Positions 1-8,018 of a stretch of 60,026 nucleotides of DNA are shown piece by piece. This DNA comes from Pseudomonadales bacterium. GTDB taxonomy: Bacteria; Pseudomonadota; Gammaproteobacteria; Pseudomonadales; DT-91. The DNA lies in NCBI GenBank assembly GCA_013215055.1, contig JABSRQ010000024.1, forward strand, positions 1-60,026. Direction: 5' to 3'. Within the stretch, counting starts at the first letter, position 1. The number at the start of each line of letters is the position of its first letter. Both the position numbers and the translations under genes were made by a program. The notes beneath the pieces were generated by a model. That model worked only from the letters and a program-made list of their open reading frames with translations. It was not told where the DNA came from and did not search any database.

Positions 1-498
1 GCCGGTGTTGCCGGTAAGTGGAAGAGCATCAACGGTTATTCGTTTGGCGCGGCGATTAACCGTGCGGTACCTGAAAAATATACGTCGGAGATGTTAACAC
101 TGGGGCGGGATGGCAGCAGTGATGTGATGGTTGTAGGTTTTGAATGGACGAATGCCGATTGGCTATGGGCGACAACGGTGAGCCAAAGTATTAATCAAGT
201 GACCGATGATGTTGGCACTTATTATGATGCCCGCGGTTGGGAGCTCTATAGCCGCTATAATTTTACTCCCAGGCATCATAGCCGTGTTGGTTTTAACTGG
301 CAGAAACCCGATGATGACGACTATATCGGCGCACATAAAATTGAAGAGTTTTATCTGTCTTATGATTACAGCTATAACCGTTTAAATAAACAAGACAGGG
401 TTTATTTGGAATTTGTCTATAATCAAGGCCGCGTTGCCGATGGCACAGATTCTGAGAATGCCTTATTGCTGGGGTTACAGTTTAATTTATCCAATTAA
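1..498 (+). CDS. Porin-like outer-membrane beta-barrel, C-terminal part (5' end outside window)
   Basis: The frame is open from base 1 to a TAA at 496-498, so this is the last 165 residues of a longer gene; the first internal ATG at 91 is not a credible start. The sequence shows alternating polar and aromatic/hydrophobic stretches (for example WELYSRYNF, IEEFYLSYDYSY and the final LLLGLQFNL), the pattern of amphipathic transmembrane beta-strands. That fits the C-terminal strands of a Gram-negative general porin. The last residue is Asn rather than the usual Phe, so barrel assembly signals may be slightly atypical. Substrate cannot be told from this fragment. Confidence 0.6.
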   Translation, partial: AGVAGKWKSINGYSFGAAINRAVPEKYTSEMLTLGRDGSSDVMVVGFEWTNADWLWATTVSQSINQVTDDVGTYYDARGWELYSRYNFTPRHHSRVGFNWQKPDDDDYIGAHKIEEFYLSYDYSYNRLNKQDRVYLEFVYNQGRVADGTDSENALLLGLQFNLSN

Positions 499-535
499 TC
501 TTGCATCTGCGCCAGGCTAATCGGGCAGTTAAGCA

Positions 536-547
536 CTATACTTATTC
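536..547 (+). promoter_or_regulatory. RpoS-like -10 element upstream of the first ybaK-like gene
   Basis: CTATACTTATT lies about 50 bp before the start of the YbaK-like gene. It matches the extended sigma-S -10 consensus (CTATACTTAA) closely, and no good TTGACA-like hexamer sits 16-18 bp upstream. Similar elements precede other genes in this window (5581, 7960, 28722, 36166, 58681). Function is inferred from the motif only. Confidence 0.4.
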
Positions 548-588
548 CATTAATGTTTACATTAATCCCATGATGTTGGAGGTGGAAT

Positions 589-1101
589 ATGGCCAGTGTA
601 ATTTCCATGCAGGCGTTTTTACAAAGCAAGGGCATTAGCTTTGAAACCGTGACTCATAAACACACAGATTCATCCATTAATACCGCTCATGCGGCTCATA
701 TCCCCACGGCTCAATTAGCCAAGGCGGTGGTGTTAAAAAACACGTTAAATCACCCCGTTATGGCAGTATTACCGGCAAATAAAAAATTGCTGGTTTCGGC
801 GTTGAATGACTTTACCTATAGCGATTTCCAGATCCTGGATGAGCAGAGCCTGACCGAGTTTTTTGCGGATTGTGAAGCCGGTGTGGCTCCGAGTATGGGC
901 AGCCGTTATGGCATGCAGATGATTGTTGATGAGGGTTTGTTAGAGGAAAATACGGTGTATCTTGAGGCCGGTGACCATTGTCATGTGCTTAAACTGGCGC
1001 AGCAGGATTATCTCAACCTGGTGATGAGCTCCAGACATGCGACTATTGCAGAGACCGCGATACAATCCCAACCTCCTCAATCCTGCGCTGTGTTTGCTTA
1101 A
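589..1101 (+). CDS. YbaK/EbsC-family aminoacyl-tRNA deacylase-like protein (paralogue 1)
   Basis: A 170-residue protein of the YbaK/prolyl-tRNA editing-domain family, whose members hydrolyse mischarged aminoacyl-tRNAs in trans. Visible family features are the N-terminal helix with a short tail (MQAFLQSKGISFETVTH), the A-K-A-V-V-L-K segment around residue 45 that carries the conserved lysine, the AVLPANKKL strand, and the GVAPSMGSRYGM and YLEAGDHCHVL segments. The ATG is preceded by a good ribosome site (GGAGG at about 579). The gene stands alone, 90 bp after the porin-like gene. A diverged paralogue lies at 36231-36761 with the same domain order. The C-terminal tail after residue 145 is poorly conserved and its role is unclear. 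The exact substrate (Cys-, Pro- or Ala-tRNA) cannot be assigned. Confidence 0.8.
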   Translation: MASVISMQAFLQSKGISFETVTHKHTDSSINTAHAAHIPTAQLAKAVVLKNTLNHPVMAVLPANKKLLVSALNDFTYSDFQILDEQSLTEFFADCEAGVAPSMGSRYGMQMIVDEGLLEENTVYLEAGDHCHVLKLAQQDYLNLVMSSRHATIAETAIQSQPPQSCAVFA

Positions 1102-1122
1102 AATAACTGCTGTAGTGATGTA

Positions 1123-1152
1123 AATGTTATGCCTAAGCTTAGGCATAACATT
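1123..1152. repeat. 30-bp perfect palindrome between ybaK-like gene and yibN
   Basis: The 30 bases read identically on both strands, centred on AAGCTT at 1135-1140. The site lies 22 bp after the stop of the YbaK-like gene and about 30 bp before the yibN promoter. As RNA it would fold into a hairpin with almost no loop and lacks a clear U-tract. It could be a weak terminator, a cruciform or a dimeric-regulator operator. Confidence 0.6.
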
Positions 1153-1182
1153 CCTGTTGTGAGCTTATTTTCCTTCGGTTAT

Positions 1183-1211
1183 TTCACCTGTGATCAAGCT
1201 GCGTGTATAAT
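1183..1211 (+). promoter_or_regulatory. Sigma-70 promoter of yibN-grxC-secB
   Basis: TTCACC (1183-1188) and TATAAT (1206-1211) are separated by 17 bp, and a GC-rich discriminator (GCGCC) follows. The predicted start lies about 48 bp before the yibN ATG. It is the only strong promoter seen ahead of the three-gene cluster. Confidence 0.65.
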
Positions 1212-1265
1212 GCGCCATCTTTTATAATAATCCCTAGATAGCAACTTCAGGTTGAAGAGAACAAT

Positions 1266-1682
1266 ATGGAACTTTTTTTGGAATTTTTAACCGAACAGTG
1301 GATTTTAGCGGCTGCATTAGTCACGATGATACTGGTCTTTTTTCAATATGAATCCAGTAAGGCCGGCAAGGCAGTGAGTCCGCAGGAATTATCCAACATG
1401 GTTAATCGTGAAGATGGCCTGGTGCTGGATATTCGCGACAGTGGCGACTTTAAAAAAGGCCATATTGCTAATTCTACGAATATCGCCGCCACAAGTTTAG
1501 ATGCACACATAAGTGAGCTTAACAGCCATAAAGACAAACCGGTGATTGTGGTGTGTAATATGGGCCATACTGCAACCGGTGTGACTAAACGCTTAAAAGC
1601 AGAAGGTTTTACCGCGGTGTATAAATTACGTGGTGGTTTAACGGAATGGAAGGCTGCAAACTTGCCAGTCGTGAACGGTTAA
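1266..1682 (+). CDS. yibN: Membrane-anchored rhodanese-like sulfurtransferase YibN
   Basis: 138 residues: an N-terminal membrane segment (about residues 10-26) followed by a single rhodanese domain (about 40-135). The active-site loop is visible as V-V-C-N-M-G-H-T, with the persulfide-forming cysteine followed by a six-residue loop, and the DIRDSGDFKKGHI segment is the usual CH2A-like motif. Rhodaneses carry sulfane sulfur; the physiological partner of YibN is not firmly known. The order yibN-grxC-secB matches that of Escherichia coli and other gammaproteobacteria. The gene is followed after 8 bp by grxC, so they are probably co-transcribed. Confidence 0.85.
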   Translation: MELFLEFLTEQWILAAALVTMILVFFQYESSKAGKAVSPQELSNMVNREDGLVLDIRDSGDFKKGHIANSTNIAATSLDAHISELNSHKDKPVIVVCNMGHTATGVTKRLKAEGFTAVYKLRGGLTEWKAANLPVVNG

Positions 1683-1690
1683 GAATAAGC

Positions 1691-1954
1691 ATGAATAATA
1701 TTGTCATTTATACCACCCGTTTTTGTCCTTTTTGTGTAAGAGCCAAGCAGCTTTTAGATCATAAAGGTTTAACATATAACGAGATTGCCGTTGATGGTAA
1801 ACCGCAGCTGCGTCAGCAGATGATGGAAAAAGCCAACGGTGCCCATACCGTGCCACAGATTTGGGTTAACGGCACACATGTAGGTGGCTGCACCGAATTG
1901 ATGGATTTGGAGCGTGCAGCTCAGCTGGACACATTGTTACTTGAAGACGCATAA
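1691..1954 (+). CDS. grxC: Glutaredoxin 3
   Basis: An 87-residue glutaredoxin, the normal length for GrxC. The dithiol active site C-P-F-C is at residues 11-14, and the glutathione-binding TVP cis-proline and GGCTEL segments follow. It reduces disulfides and glutathionylated proteins in the cytoplasm using glutathione. The ATG at 1691 is chosen because it gives the canonical N-terminus (MNNIVIYTTRFCPFC); a longer in-frame reading from 1646 would overlap yibN without homology. It sits 8 bp after yibN and 67 bp before secB. Confidence 0.93.
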   Translation: MNNIVIYTTRFCPFCVRAKQLLDHKGLTYNEIAVDGKPQLRQQMMEKANGAHTVPQIWVNGTHVGGCTELMDLERAAQLDTLLLEDA

Positions 1955-2021
1955 TCGCGTTTAAAAATTCTAAAAAACCAATAACATAAGCATGTTGCTT
2001 TACCTCTAATAAGGATTAATT

Positions 2022-2495
2022 ATGTCAGAAGCAAAAACGCCAGAACAACAAACGCCAGAACAGCAGTTTTCGATTCAACGTCTGTTTATTAAAGATATTT
2101 CTTTTGAAACCCCTGCCGGCTCTGAAATGTTTAAGCAGCAGTGGAAACCAGAGATTCACCTAGACGTGAATACCCGTAATGAAAAACTCGAAGACGATAT
2201 TTTTGAGGTGGTTTTAACGTTAACCATTACCGCCAAGCAAGATGATAAAACTGCCTTCCTGGTTGAAGTACAGCAAGCGGGTATTTTCCTGGCTAAAGGC
2301 CTGGCCGATGATCAGCTGCGCCAAGTATTAGGTACGGTAGCACCGAATATCTTATTCCCATACGCACGTGAGATGGTAGATTCTTTAGTGACTAAAGGCA
2401 GCTTCCCAGCATTGATGTTAGCGCCTATCAATTTTGACGCGCTGTATCAGCAAGCGTTGCAACAGCAGCAGCAAAAGACTGAGCAAAAGCACTAA
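2022..2495 (+). CDS. secB: Protein-export chaperone SecB
   Basis: 157 residues, typical of SecB (about 155). The chaperone keeps preproteins unfolded in the cytoplasm and passes them to SecA. Family segments visible include [16 protein letters not shown] near the N-terminus, the [17 protein letters not shown] strand pair, QQAGIF, and the LFPYAREMV / [11 protein letters not shown] region near the C-terminus. The acidic/Gln-rich head ([10 protein letters not shown]) contains a direct duplication, and the tail is Gln-rich. A strong AAGGA ribosome site precedes the ATG. A rho-independent terminator follows at 2530-2551, so it ends the yibN-grxC-secB unit. Confidence 0.95.
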   Translation: MSEAKTPEQQTPEQQFSIQRLFIKDISFETPAGSEMFKQQWKPEIHLDVNTRNEKLEDDIFEVVLTLTITAKQDDKTAFLVEVQQAGIFLAKGLADDQLRQVLGTVAPNILFPYAREMVDSLVTKGSFPALMLAPINFDALYQQALQQQQQKTEQKH

Positions 2496-2529
2496 GCTTT
2501 TGTTCTTCTAAAGTACAGCACGATATAAG

Positions 2530-2551
2530 AAGGGGCTTTGGCCCCTTTTTT
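2530..2551 (+). terminator. Rho-independent terminator after secB
   Basis: The stem GGGGC / GCCCC (2532-2545) with a four-base loop is followed by a run of six T. It closes the yibN-grxC-secB unit before the convergent kinase gene. Confidence 0.85.
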
Positions 2552-2560
2552 AATGCCTGT

Positions 2561-5434
2561 TTATTGCATGTTGAAGAGGTTTTTTAAGGTATTGATAGAC
2601 AGCGGTTTTTGCAATATTTCATCCATACCACATTCAATTGCCCGCTGTGTTTCAGCACCAGGTTGATGGGCGGTTAAGGCGATGATTTTTGTAGGGGCTT
2701 TGGCTTCTTGTTGTTCCCATTGGCGGATATTGATGGTGGCTTCATAACCACTTTTAATTGGCATTTCACAATCCATAAGAATGATATCAAACGGGGATTC
2801 GGCTTTATCTGCCTCTTTTACCGCAGCCACGGCCTGCTCGCCGTTATTAACAATCTCGGTGGTTAAACCTATGCTTTCTAATTGCTTTTGTATTAACAGG
2901 CGGTTGCAGGCGTTGTCTTCGGCGACCAATAATTTAATGTTTTGTGTTGTGGTAGAATGCTTTTTTTGGGTTTTAGGGGCGGGGGTTTTTTCAGGTGCTG
3001 AGTCATAGATATATTCAAGATCCAGCAGTTTTTCTAACGCATTAAAAACCTCCCAGGCTTTAAACGGTTTATAGAGAAAATCATCGGCCCCTTTTTCCAT
3101 AATACGTTTTCTATCCGATTCAAATACACTGGCGCTGATAACGATAATCGGTAATATTTTTCCGGCCTTGGTGGCGCGAATACGCTCTATGGTGGCGATG
3201 CCATCAAGTTTAGGCATGCGAATATCCATAAAGATAAGATCGGGCGGCCTTTGAATAAATTGGGCCAGCGCTTCTTCGCCGTTGGCTGCAAATTCACAGT
3301 CAAAGCCCACAGGTTGTAAAAATGCGGCAAGAATATCCCGGTTGGTGGCAACATCATCAACAATCAGCAGTCTATAAGTTTTGGCTGAATCTGCGTTTTG
3401 TTTTAAGCCAATAACGGTTTGATGTACACGTTGCTCTTGTTCCAGGGATACATCCAATAGACGGGCTTTAACCGTGGCTGTAAATGTAGCGCCCTGTCCA
3501 CGTTCACTGAAAAAATGTATATCCCCTCCCATTTTTCGGGCTAATTCACGGCTGATGGATAAACCTAAACCGCTGCCTCCACCCTTGATGCCACTGTCGG
3601 TTTGTTCAAATTTCTGGAAGACTTTATCTTGCTGATCTTTGGCGATGCCATCGCCGGTATCTTCGACTTCAAATACCAGCGTAAGCTGCTGCTCTTTATC
3701 GGCAGGTTTTGCGTCGCAGCGTAAGGTGATGCCGCCTTGGTAGGTGAATTTCAGCGAGTTGCCTAGCAGGTTAAGCAGGATTTGGCGTAATTTGGCGCCA
3801 TCAATCAGCACAAAGACAGGTAAATCGCAGGTTTTATCCAGCTTTAATACCAGGCTTTTTTGTTCACATCTGGCCTGCATCATCAACACGATATCATCGA
3901 GCAGGGCTGCGACATTACATTGGCTGGCATTAAGTGAGGTACGCCCGGCTTCAATCTTGGCCATATCCAGCACATCGTTGATCAGGCCCAACAGATGTTC
4001 ACTGCTACGGTTAATCACCTTTAAATTGTGTTGCTGCTCGTTACTAAGGCTTTTATCCAGCGCCATCAATTGTGCATAACCGAGAATAGCATTCATCGGT
4101 GTGCGAATTTCATGGCTCATGGCCGCCAAAAAATCACTCTTGGCTTGGCTGGCGGCATGGGCCTGCAATGCTTCTTGCTCGGCCTTGTTCTGCTGTTGCT
4201 GGCTCTGCAGCAGCTGATCCTTGGTTTGTAGCAGTTGAACTTCACTGGCTTTACTGCGGTCGGCCAGTGCGAAGGCAAGTAACACCATCTCACTCATTAT
4301 GCCTACCATGCCAATATCCGAAAACAGTGGATTGTAGACGACTAAACCTGCAACGGCTAAGACATAGAGTTGGTTTGCTAAGACATGAATAACCCATGCT
4401 AGGGAAAAGAATCGGGCTTGCCTATCACCCCTGATCCACAGATATAAAGCACATAAAACCACGATGGGATAACTGGCATTCATCTGCAGTGTGTAAATCC
4501 GTGGTATCACTTGAAACGGAGAGTAACCGAGTAAAGTTAGGCTGATTGTAAAAAATTCAGCGCAGATCAGCAGCAGTAAAAACCTGAATAGGTAAATATG
4601 TCGTGAGGATAATTTAAAAAACAAAAGGGTAAAAACAAAGATACATACTCTTGCTGTACTAGAAACCAGAGGTAAAATCATTTTACTCTTGTCGTAATTT
4701 TCTGGGTCAATAAATTGTGAGGCATAACCATGTATGTAAAACCAGAGAACGACGGTTAACAGCGCATAAAAAGCATAGGCAATATACATGCCTTCCTTCA
4801 GGGAAATGCCTAGCATTAAATTATACAAAGCCAGTGCAATGATGGCACCGACCGTAAAGGCAAGAAAAAATAATACAAAACGGTCACTGCTTTGGAAGCT
4901 TTGTTGATCGGCCAAATTGGCCTGGAATTGCAACGGTGCGCCCTGGCTATCCACTCGTATCAACAACCGCAGCTGCGTATCGGCAGTGACATCAATAGGC
5001 ACCAGGAAAAGTGGATGTTTGATAGGCCTATCGTTAAAACTGCGTTTATCTCCCATCAAGAATTTTTTAACCGCCTTGCCTGCTTCGAGAATATAGACAT
5101 CCACATAATCCATATAAGGCCGGTCTATCTGCAATATGCCGGAAAAATCGTGTTGGAAATAGATGGGTAATTCAAACCAGTAAACGTCTTTGGTGGGGCC
5201 AAAGTTAGGGTTTTCTCCTGCGGTGGAGGTCCATGCTGATGCAGGCAGGGCCAGTACATCTGCCAATGATGCATGGGCTGTTTGTTTTACAAAGTGGAAT
5301 GCAGGGGCTTTTGAAATCGCCTGCTGAAAGATCGGGGTTGGAATAATAAGTACGGAGGCCGGGGGGGAATTAAGGTTTGTATGCATTGCGGAAAAAGTTA
5401 TGCCCGGCATTAATAGGCAGAAAAACAATAACAT
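2561..5434 (-). CDS. 7TMR-DISM hybrid sensor histidine kinase with two receiver domains
   Basis: 957 residues. Order: signal peptide (1-15); periplasmic 7TMR-DISM extracellular domain (about 40-180); seven-helix 7TM-DISM membrane block (about 185-395); short coiled coil rich in Gln; HisKA with phospho-acceptor His441 in SHEIRTPMN; HATPase_c (N box NLLGNSLKFT, G boxes DTGDGIA and GGSGLGLSI); and two receiver domains with phospho-acceptor Asp737 (FMDIRMP) and Asp888 (LMDCEMP). There is no HPt domain, so phosphotransfer must go to a separate HPt/regulator or end internally. DISM domains are thought to bind carbohydrate-like ligands. It is divergent from the TonB receptor at 5619 with 184 bp between them, suggesting a regulatory link. 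No DNA-binding regulator is adjacent. Confidence 0.88.
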   Translation of the reverse strand: MLLFFCLLMPGITFSAMHTNLNSPPASVLIIPTPIFQQAISKAPAFHFVKQTAHASLADVLALPASAWTSTAGENPNFGPTKDVYWFELPIYFQHDFSGILQIDRPYMDYVDVYILEAGKAVKKFLMGDKRSFNDRPIKHPLFLVPIDVTADTQLRLLIRVDSQGAPLQFQANLADQQSFQSSDRFVLFFLAFTVGAIIALALYNLMLGISLKEGMYIAYAFYALLTVVLWFYIHGYASQFIDPENYDKSKMILPLVSSTARVCIFVFTLLFFKLSSRHIYLFRFLLLLICAEFFTISLTLLGYSPFQVIPRIYTLQMNASYPIVVLCALYLWIRGDRQARFFSLAWVIHVLANQLYVLAVAGLVVYNPLFSDIGMVGIMSEMVLLAFALADRSKASEVQLLQTKDQLLQSQQQQNKAEQEALQAHAASQAKSDFLAAMSHEIRTPMNAILGYAQLMALDKSLSNEQQHNLKVINRSSEHLLGLINDVLDMAKIEAGRTSLNASQCNVAALLDDIVLMMQARCEQKSLVLKLDKTCDLPVFVLIDGAKLRQILLNLLGNSLKFTYQGGITLRCDAKPADKEQQLTLVFEVEDTGDGIAKDQQDKVFQKFEQTDSGIKGGGSGLGLSISRELARKMGGDIHFFSERGQGATFTATVKARLLDVSLEQEQRVHQTVIGLKQNADSAKTYRLLIVDDVATNRDILAAFLQPVGFDCEFAANGEEALAQFIQRPPDLIFMDIRMPKLDGIATIERIRATKAGKILPIIVISASVFESDRKRIMEKGADDFLYKPFKAWEVFNALEKLLDLEYIYDSAPEKTPAPKTQKKHSTTTQNIKLLVAEDNACNRLLIQKQLESIGLTTEIVNNGEQAVAAVKEADKAESPFDIILMDCEMPIKSGYEATINIRQWEQQEAKAPTKIIALTAHQPGAETQRAIECGMDEILQKPLSINTLKNLFNMQ

Positions 5435-5580
5435 GTGTATTGCCGGGTGGATAAAAATAGCGTTTTACTCCTCGCTATAAGCGTGATGATGTCGATTGAG
5501 TATAGACGCTGGGAATGATTCGGGGGGCAAGTGAATACGCCGAAATTGAGGGGTTTTAGTCTCTGTTTATGTCTCAGTGT

Positions 5581-5591
5581 CTATACTGAAT
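5581..5591 (+). promoter_or_regulatory. RpoS-like -10 element upstream of the TonB receptor
   Basis: TCTATACTGAATG is centred about 33 bp before the ATG at 5619, preceded by a sequence with no convincing -35 hexamer. It matches the sigma-S-type -10 core CTATACT. Confidence 0.4.
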
Positions 5592-5618
5592 GTGGGTTAA
5601 TTTCTATAGGGGCTTTCT

Positions 5619-7907
5619 ATGCCATCTTTTCCCGTTAAACTCTGCTTATTCGTTTTATGTTTTGGATTATATGGCCTGAATGTTTTTGCTCAGACCAAAG
5701 AGGGGGAGGAAGAATTTGGCATTGAACGCGAGGCTGAAACAGAAGAACGCGAGGCTGAAACAGAAGAACGTCTGGCCGATAAATCACACGTCGAAAGGTC
5801 AGCCTTAGAAGAAGTTCTGGTCACCGCAACCCGAACCGGTGAAACCCGATTACAGCGAACCCCCATGGCCATCACCGCTTTTGATCAATCTCAACTCAGC
5901 GCTGCCAACATCGATAAAATCAAAGACTTGTCATTTTTTGTGCCTAACTTAATCATTTCCCAGAATGCTGCCTGGGGTCAGATTTTTATTCGAGGAGTAG
6001 GCACCAATAATATCTTTATTGGTGGTGATCCCAGTTCCACCATTCACGTAGATGGTGTGTATATCGCAAGACCCGCGATGGTGTTTACCGATTACCTTAA
6101 TCTGCAACAGGTAGAAGTATTACGTGGTCCGCAGGGCACCTTGTATGGCCGCAATGCCACCGGCGGCACCATCAATTACATCACCAAAAAACCGGATGAA
6201 AATACAGAGTTTATGGCCACCGTTGAGGGTGGCAGTTTTAATAAACAAAACATCAATGCCTATGCCAATCTGGCGATTAACTCACAATTCAGTGCGAATC
6301 TGGCGTTAACCACACATCAGCGTGATGGCTATGTTGATGGACTCAATCCTGCAGGCCCTGAAAACCATCTGGGTGAAGATTATGACAGCGGCCGTTTGGG
6401 CCTGCGTTATTTAGCTTCGGATTCACTGGAGGTTTTATTTAATGTCGATGTCCTGGATAGAGATCAGGCATCATTCCAATATAAAAATTCGCTAACCTAT
6501 ATTGATGGCACGCCAGTGTTAACACCGGTGGTGGTTATCAATGACTTCTGGGCCTTAAATACACCACATGAAGGTGGCTTAATACAGGATGTCAAAGGTG
6601 GCAATATCACCGCCAATGTGGCTATCAATGAACAGTGGGCATTCACTTCCATCACCGCCAAACGCCAGTTCGATATGTTTACCTTTGGTGATATTGATTA
6701 CACGGAGGTCGCCAATCGGTTCTCGAATGTGAAAGAAGCGCAGGAACAGTTATCGCAGGAATTGGTATTAAAATTGATTAATACGCAGCTCTCGTTGGTG
6801 AGTGGTCTATATTATTTTGAAGAGCAGAATAAGATGAACTTCTGGGCCCAGTTAGAGACCGAAAGAGACGCGCTGATGCTGGAAAATTTCACCACGTTTA
6901 TTGATGGTGAGTCTGAGACCCAGGCTGCTGCTGCCTATGTGGATATGACTTATCACCTCAGTGAAAAAATCGATATCATCGCCGGCAGTCGTTACAGCTG
7001 GGAGGAAAAAACATTTAGCTCGGTAGGTCATTTGGATAAAGGTGGGGTGATCATTCCCACCGTCAATAATGATGATCAAAAAAACTGGAATCGATTCACA
7101 CCCAGAATCGGCATCAATTATTTTATCGATAGCGATACCATGACGTTTATGTTGATCTCTACCGGTTTTAAGAGTGGTGGTTTTAACTTTTTTAATCTGG
7201 CTCAGGGTAAGGCCTCATTTGAACCGGAAACGATTAGCGCGCTGGAATTTGGCATAAAGAGTGAACTTCTACAGCATCGCCTGCGTATCAATGCCAGTAT
7301 CTTCTATAACCAATATGAAGACTTACAGGTACAGCAATTTTTTGCCGCCGATGCCGATTCTCCGCCCAGTTCGGTGATTGAAAATGCGGCGGCGGCAACG
7401 ATTCAGGGCTTGGAAGTGGAGCTGAATGCTTTTATCAGCCATTTCTGGGATGTGGCGGCCAGCCTGGCCTGGTTAGATGCGCGCTATGATGATTTTAGCA
7501 CCGCCAGAACTTCGGCCCCAAATGATGATATCGATGTCTCCAATAACCTTCTAAACAACGCGCCGGAATATAGTCTGAGCTTAATCAATAATTTTCGCCA
7601 TGGCTTGGCGGGTGGGGAATTACGTTATCGCTTGGAAATAAAATGGCAGGATACGGTGTATTTCACCCAGTTTAACGATACACAAACCAGCCAGCAGGCT
7701 TATACCCTGGTTAATGCCAATATGACCTGGGCCAGCCCAGGCGCAAGCTGGTCTCTGATGCTTTATGGAAAAAACCTCGGCAATGAAGCTTATATCACCG
7801 GCATTCAAGATATCTCATTCACCGCGGCAGGCAAAGGTGGAGCGGTGGCGGGTGCTATTAATGAACCCAGAACCTATGGTTTGAAACTGGCTTACCATTA
7901 TCAATAG
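5619..7907 (+). CDS. TonB-dependent outer-membrane receptor
   Basis: 762 residues. Signal peptide 1-24 ending in NVFAQ, then a Glu-rich spacer (26-60), a TonB-box-like E-E-V-L-V-T-A-T-R (about 65-73), the plug domain (about 80-190, with VEVLRGPQGTLYGRNATGGTINYIT) and a 22-strand barrel to the C-terminus. The type resembles receptors for large organic substrates or siderophores; the ligand is not identifiable. The spacer contains a perfect 21-bp tandem duplication (5724-5765) encoding EREAETE twice. It is flanked by hybrid kinases on both sides (divergent at 5434, co-directional at 8019). No Fur box was seen upstream, so iron control is not supported. Confidence 0.9.
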   Translation: MPSFPVKLCLFVLCFGLYGLNVFAQTKEGEEEFGIEREAETEEREAETEERLADKSHVERSALEEVLVTATRTGETRLQRTPMAITAFDQSQLSAANIDKIKDLSFFVPNLIISQNAAWGQIFIRGVGTNNIFIGGDPSSTIHVDGVYIARPAMVFTDYLNLQQVEVLRGPQGTLYGRNATGGTINYITKKPDENTEFMATVEGGSFNKQNINAYANLAINSQFSANLALTTHQRDGYVDGLNPAGPENHLGEDYDSGRLGLRYLASDSLEVLFNVDVLDRDQASFQYKNSLTYIDGTPVLTPVVVINDFWALNTPHEGGLIQDVKGGNITANVAINEQWAFTSITAKRQFDMFTFGDIDYTEVANRFSNVKEAQEQLSQELVLKLINTQLSLVSGLYYFEEQNKMNFWAQLETERDALMLENFTTFIDGESETQAAAAYVDMTYHLSEKIDIIAGSRYSWEEKTFSSVGHLDKGGVIIPTVNNDDQKNWNRFTPRIGINYFIDSDTMTFMLISTGFKSGGFNFFNLAQGKASFEPETISALEFGIKSELLQHRLRINASIFYNQYEDLQVQQFFAADADSPPSSVIENAAAATIQGLEVELNAFISHFWDVAASLAWLDARYDDFSTARTSAPNDDIDVSNNLLNNAPEYSLSLINNFRHGLAGGELRYRLEIKWQDTVYFTQFNDTQTSQQAYTLVNANMTWASPGASWSLMLYGKNLGNEAYITGIQDISFTAAGKGGAVAGAINEPRTYGLKLAYHYQ
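5724..5770 (+). repeat. 21-bp tandem duplication in the TonB receptor gene
   Basis: Two exact 21-bp copies (5724-5744, 5745-5765) plus a five-base partial third encode a Glu-rich heptad EREAETE twice. They lie between the signal peptide and the TonB box, so a change in copy number would alter only a flexible periplasmic spacer and keep the frame. Confidence 0.85.
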
Positions 7908-7959
7908 TGAATATTTTTAACGCTATTTATGTGGCCTGGCAATTTTTCTGGACCTTAGC

Positions 7960-7970
7960 CTATACTGAAT
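7960..7970 (+). promoter_or_regulatory. RpoS-like -10 element upstream of the REC-PAS hybrid kinase
   Basis: CCTATACTGAATC sits about 50 bp before the GTG at 8019. It shares 10 bases (CTATACTGAA plus T) with the element upstream of the TonB receptor, and the bases 17 bp upstream do not resemble TTGACA. Confidence 0.4.
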
Positions 7971-8018
7971 CGGATAAATGGACTGTTTATTAGGCATTGA
8001 ACACAGGGAAGAGGCACG

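Noticed and set aside
5540..5618. Fur box upstream of the first TonB receptor
   Set aside because: No stretch with a reasonable match to GATAATGATAATCATTATC was seen, in contrast to the receptor operon at 44-49 kb.
7930..7966. Possible sigma-54 promoter before the REC-PAS kinase
   Set aside because: TGGCA is present but no GC dinucleotide at the needed 10-base distance; the CTATACTGAA element explains the region better.
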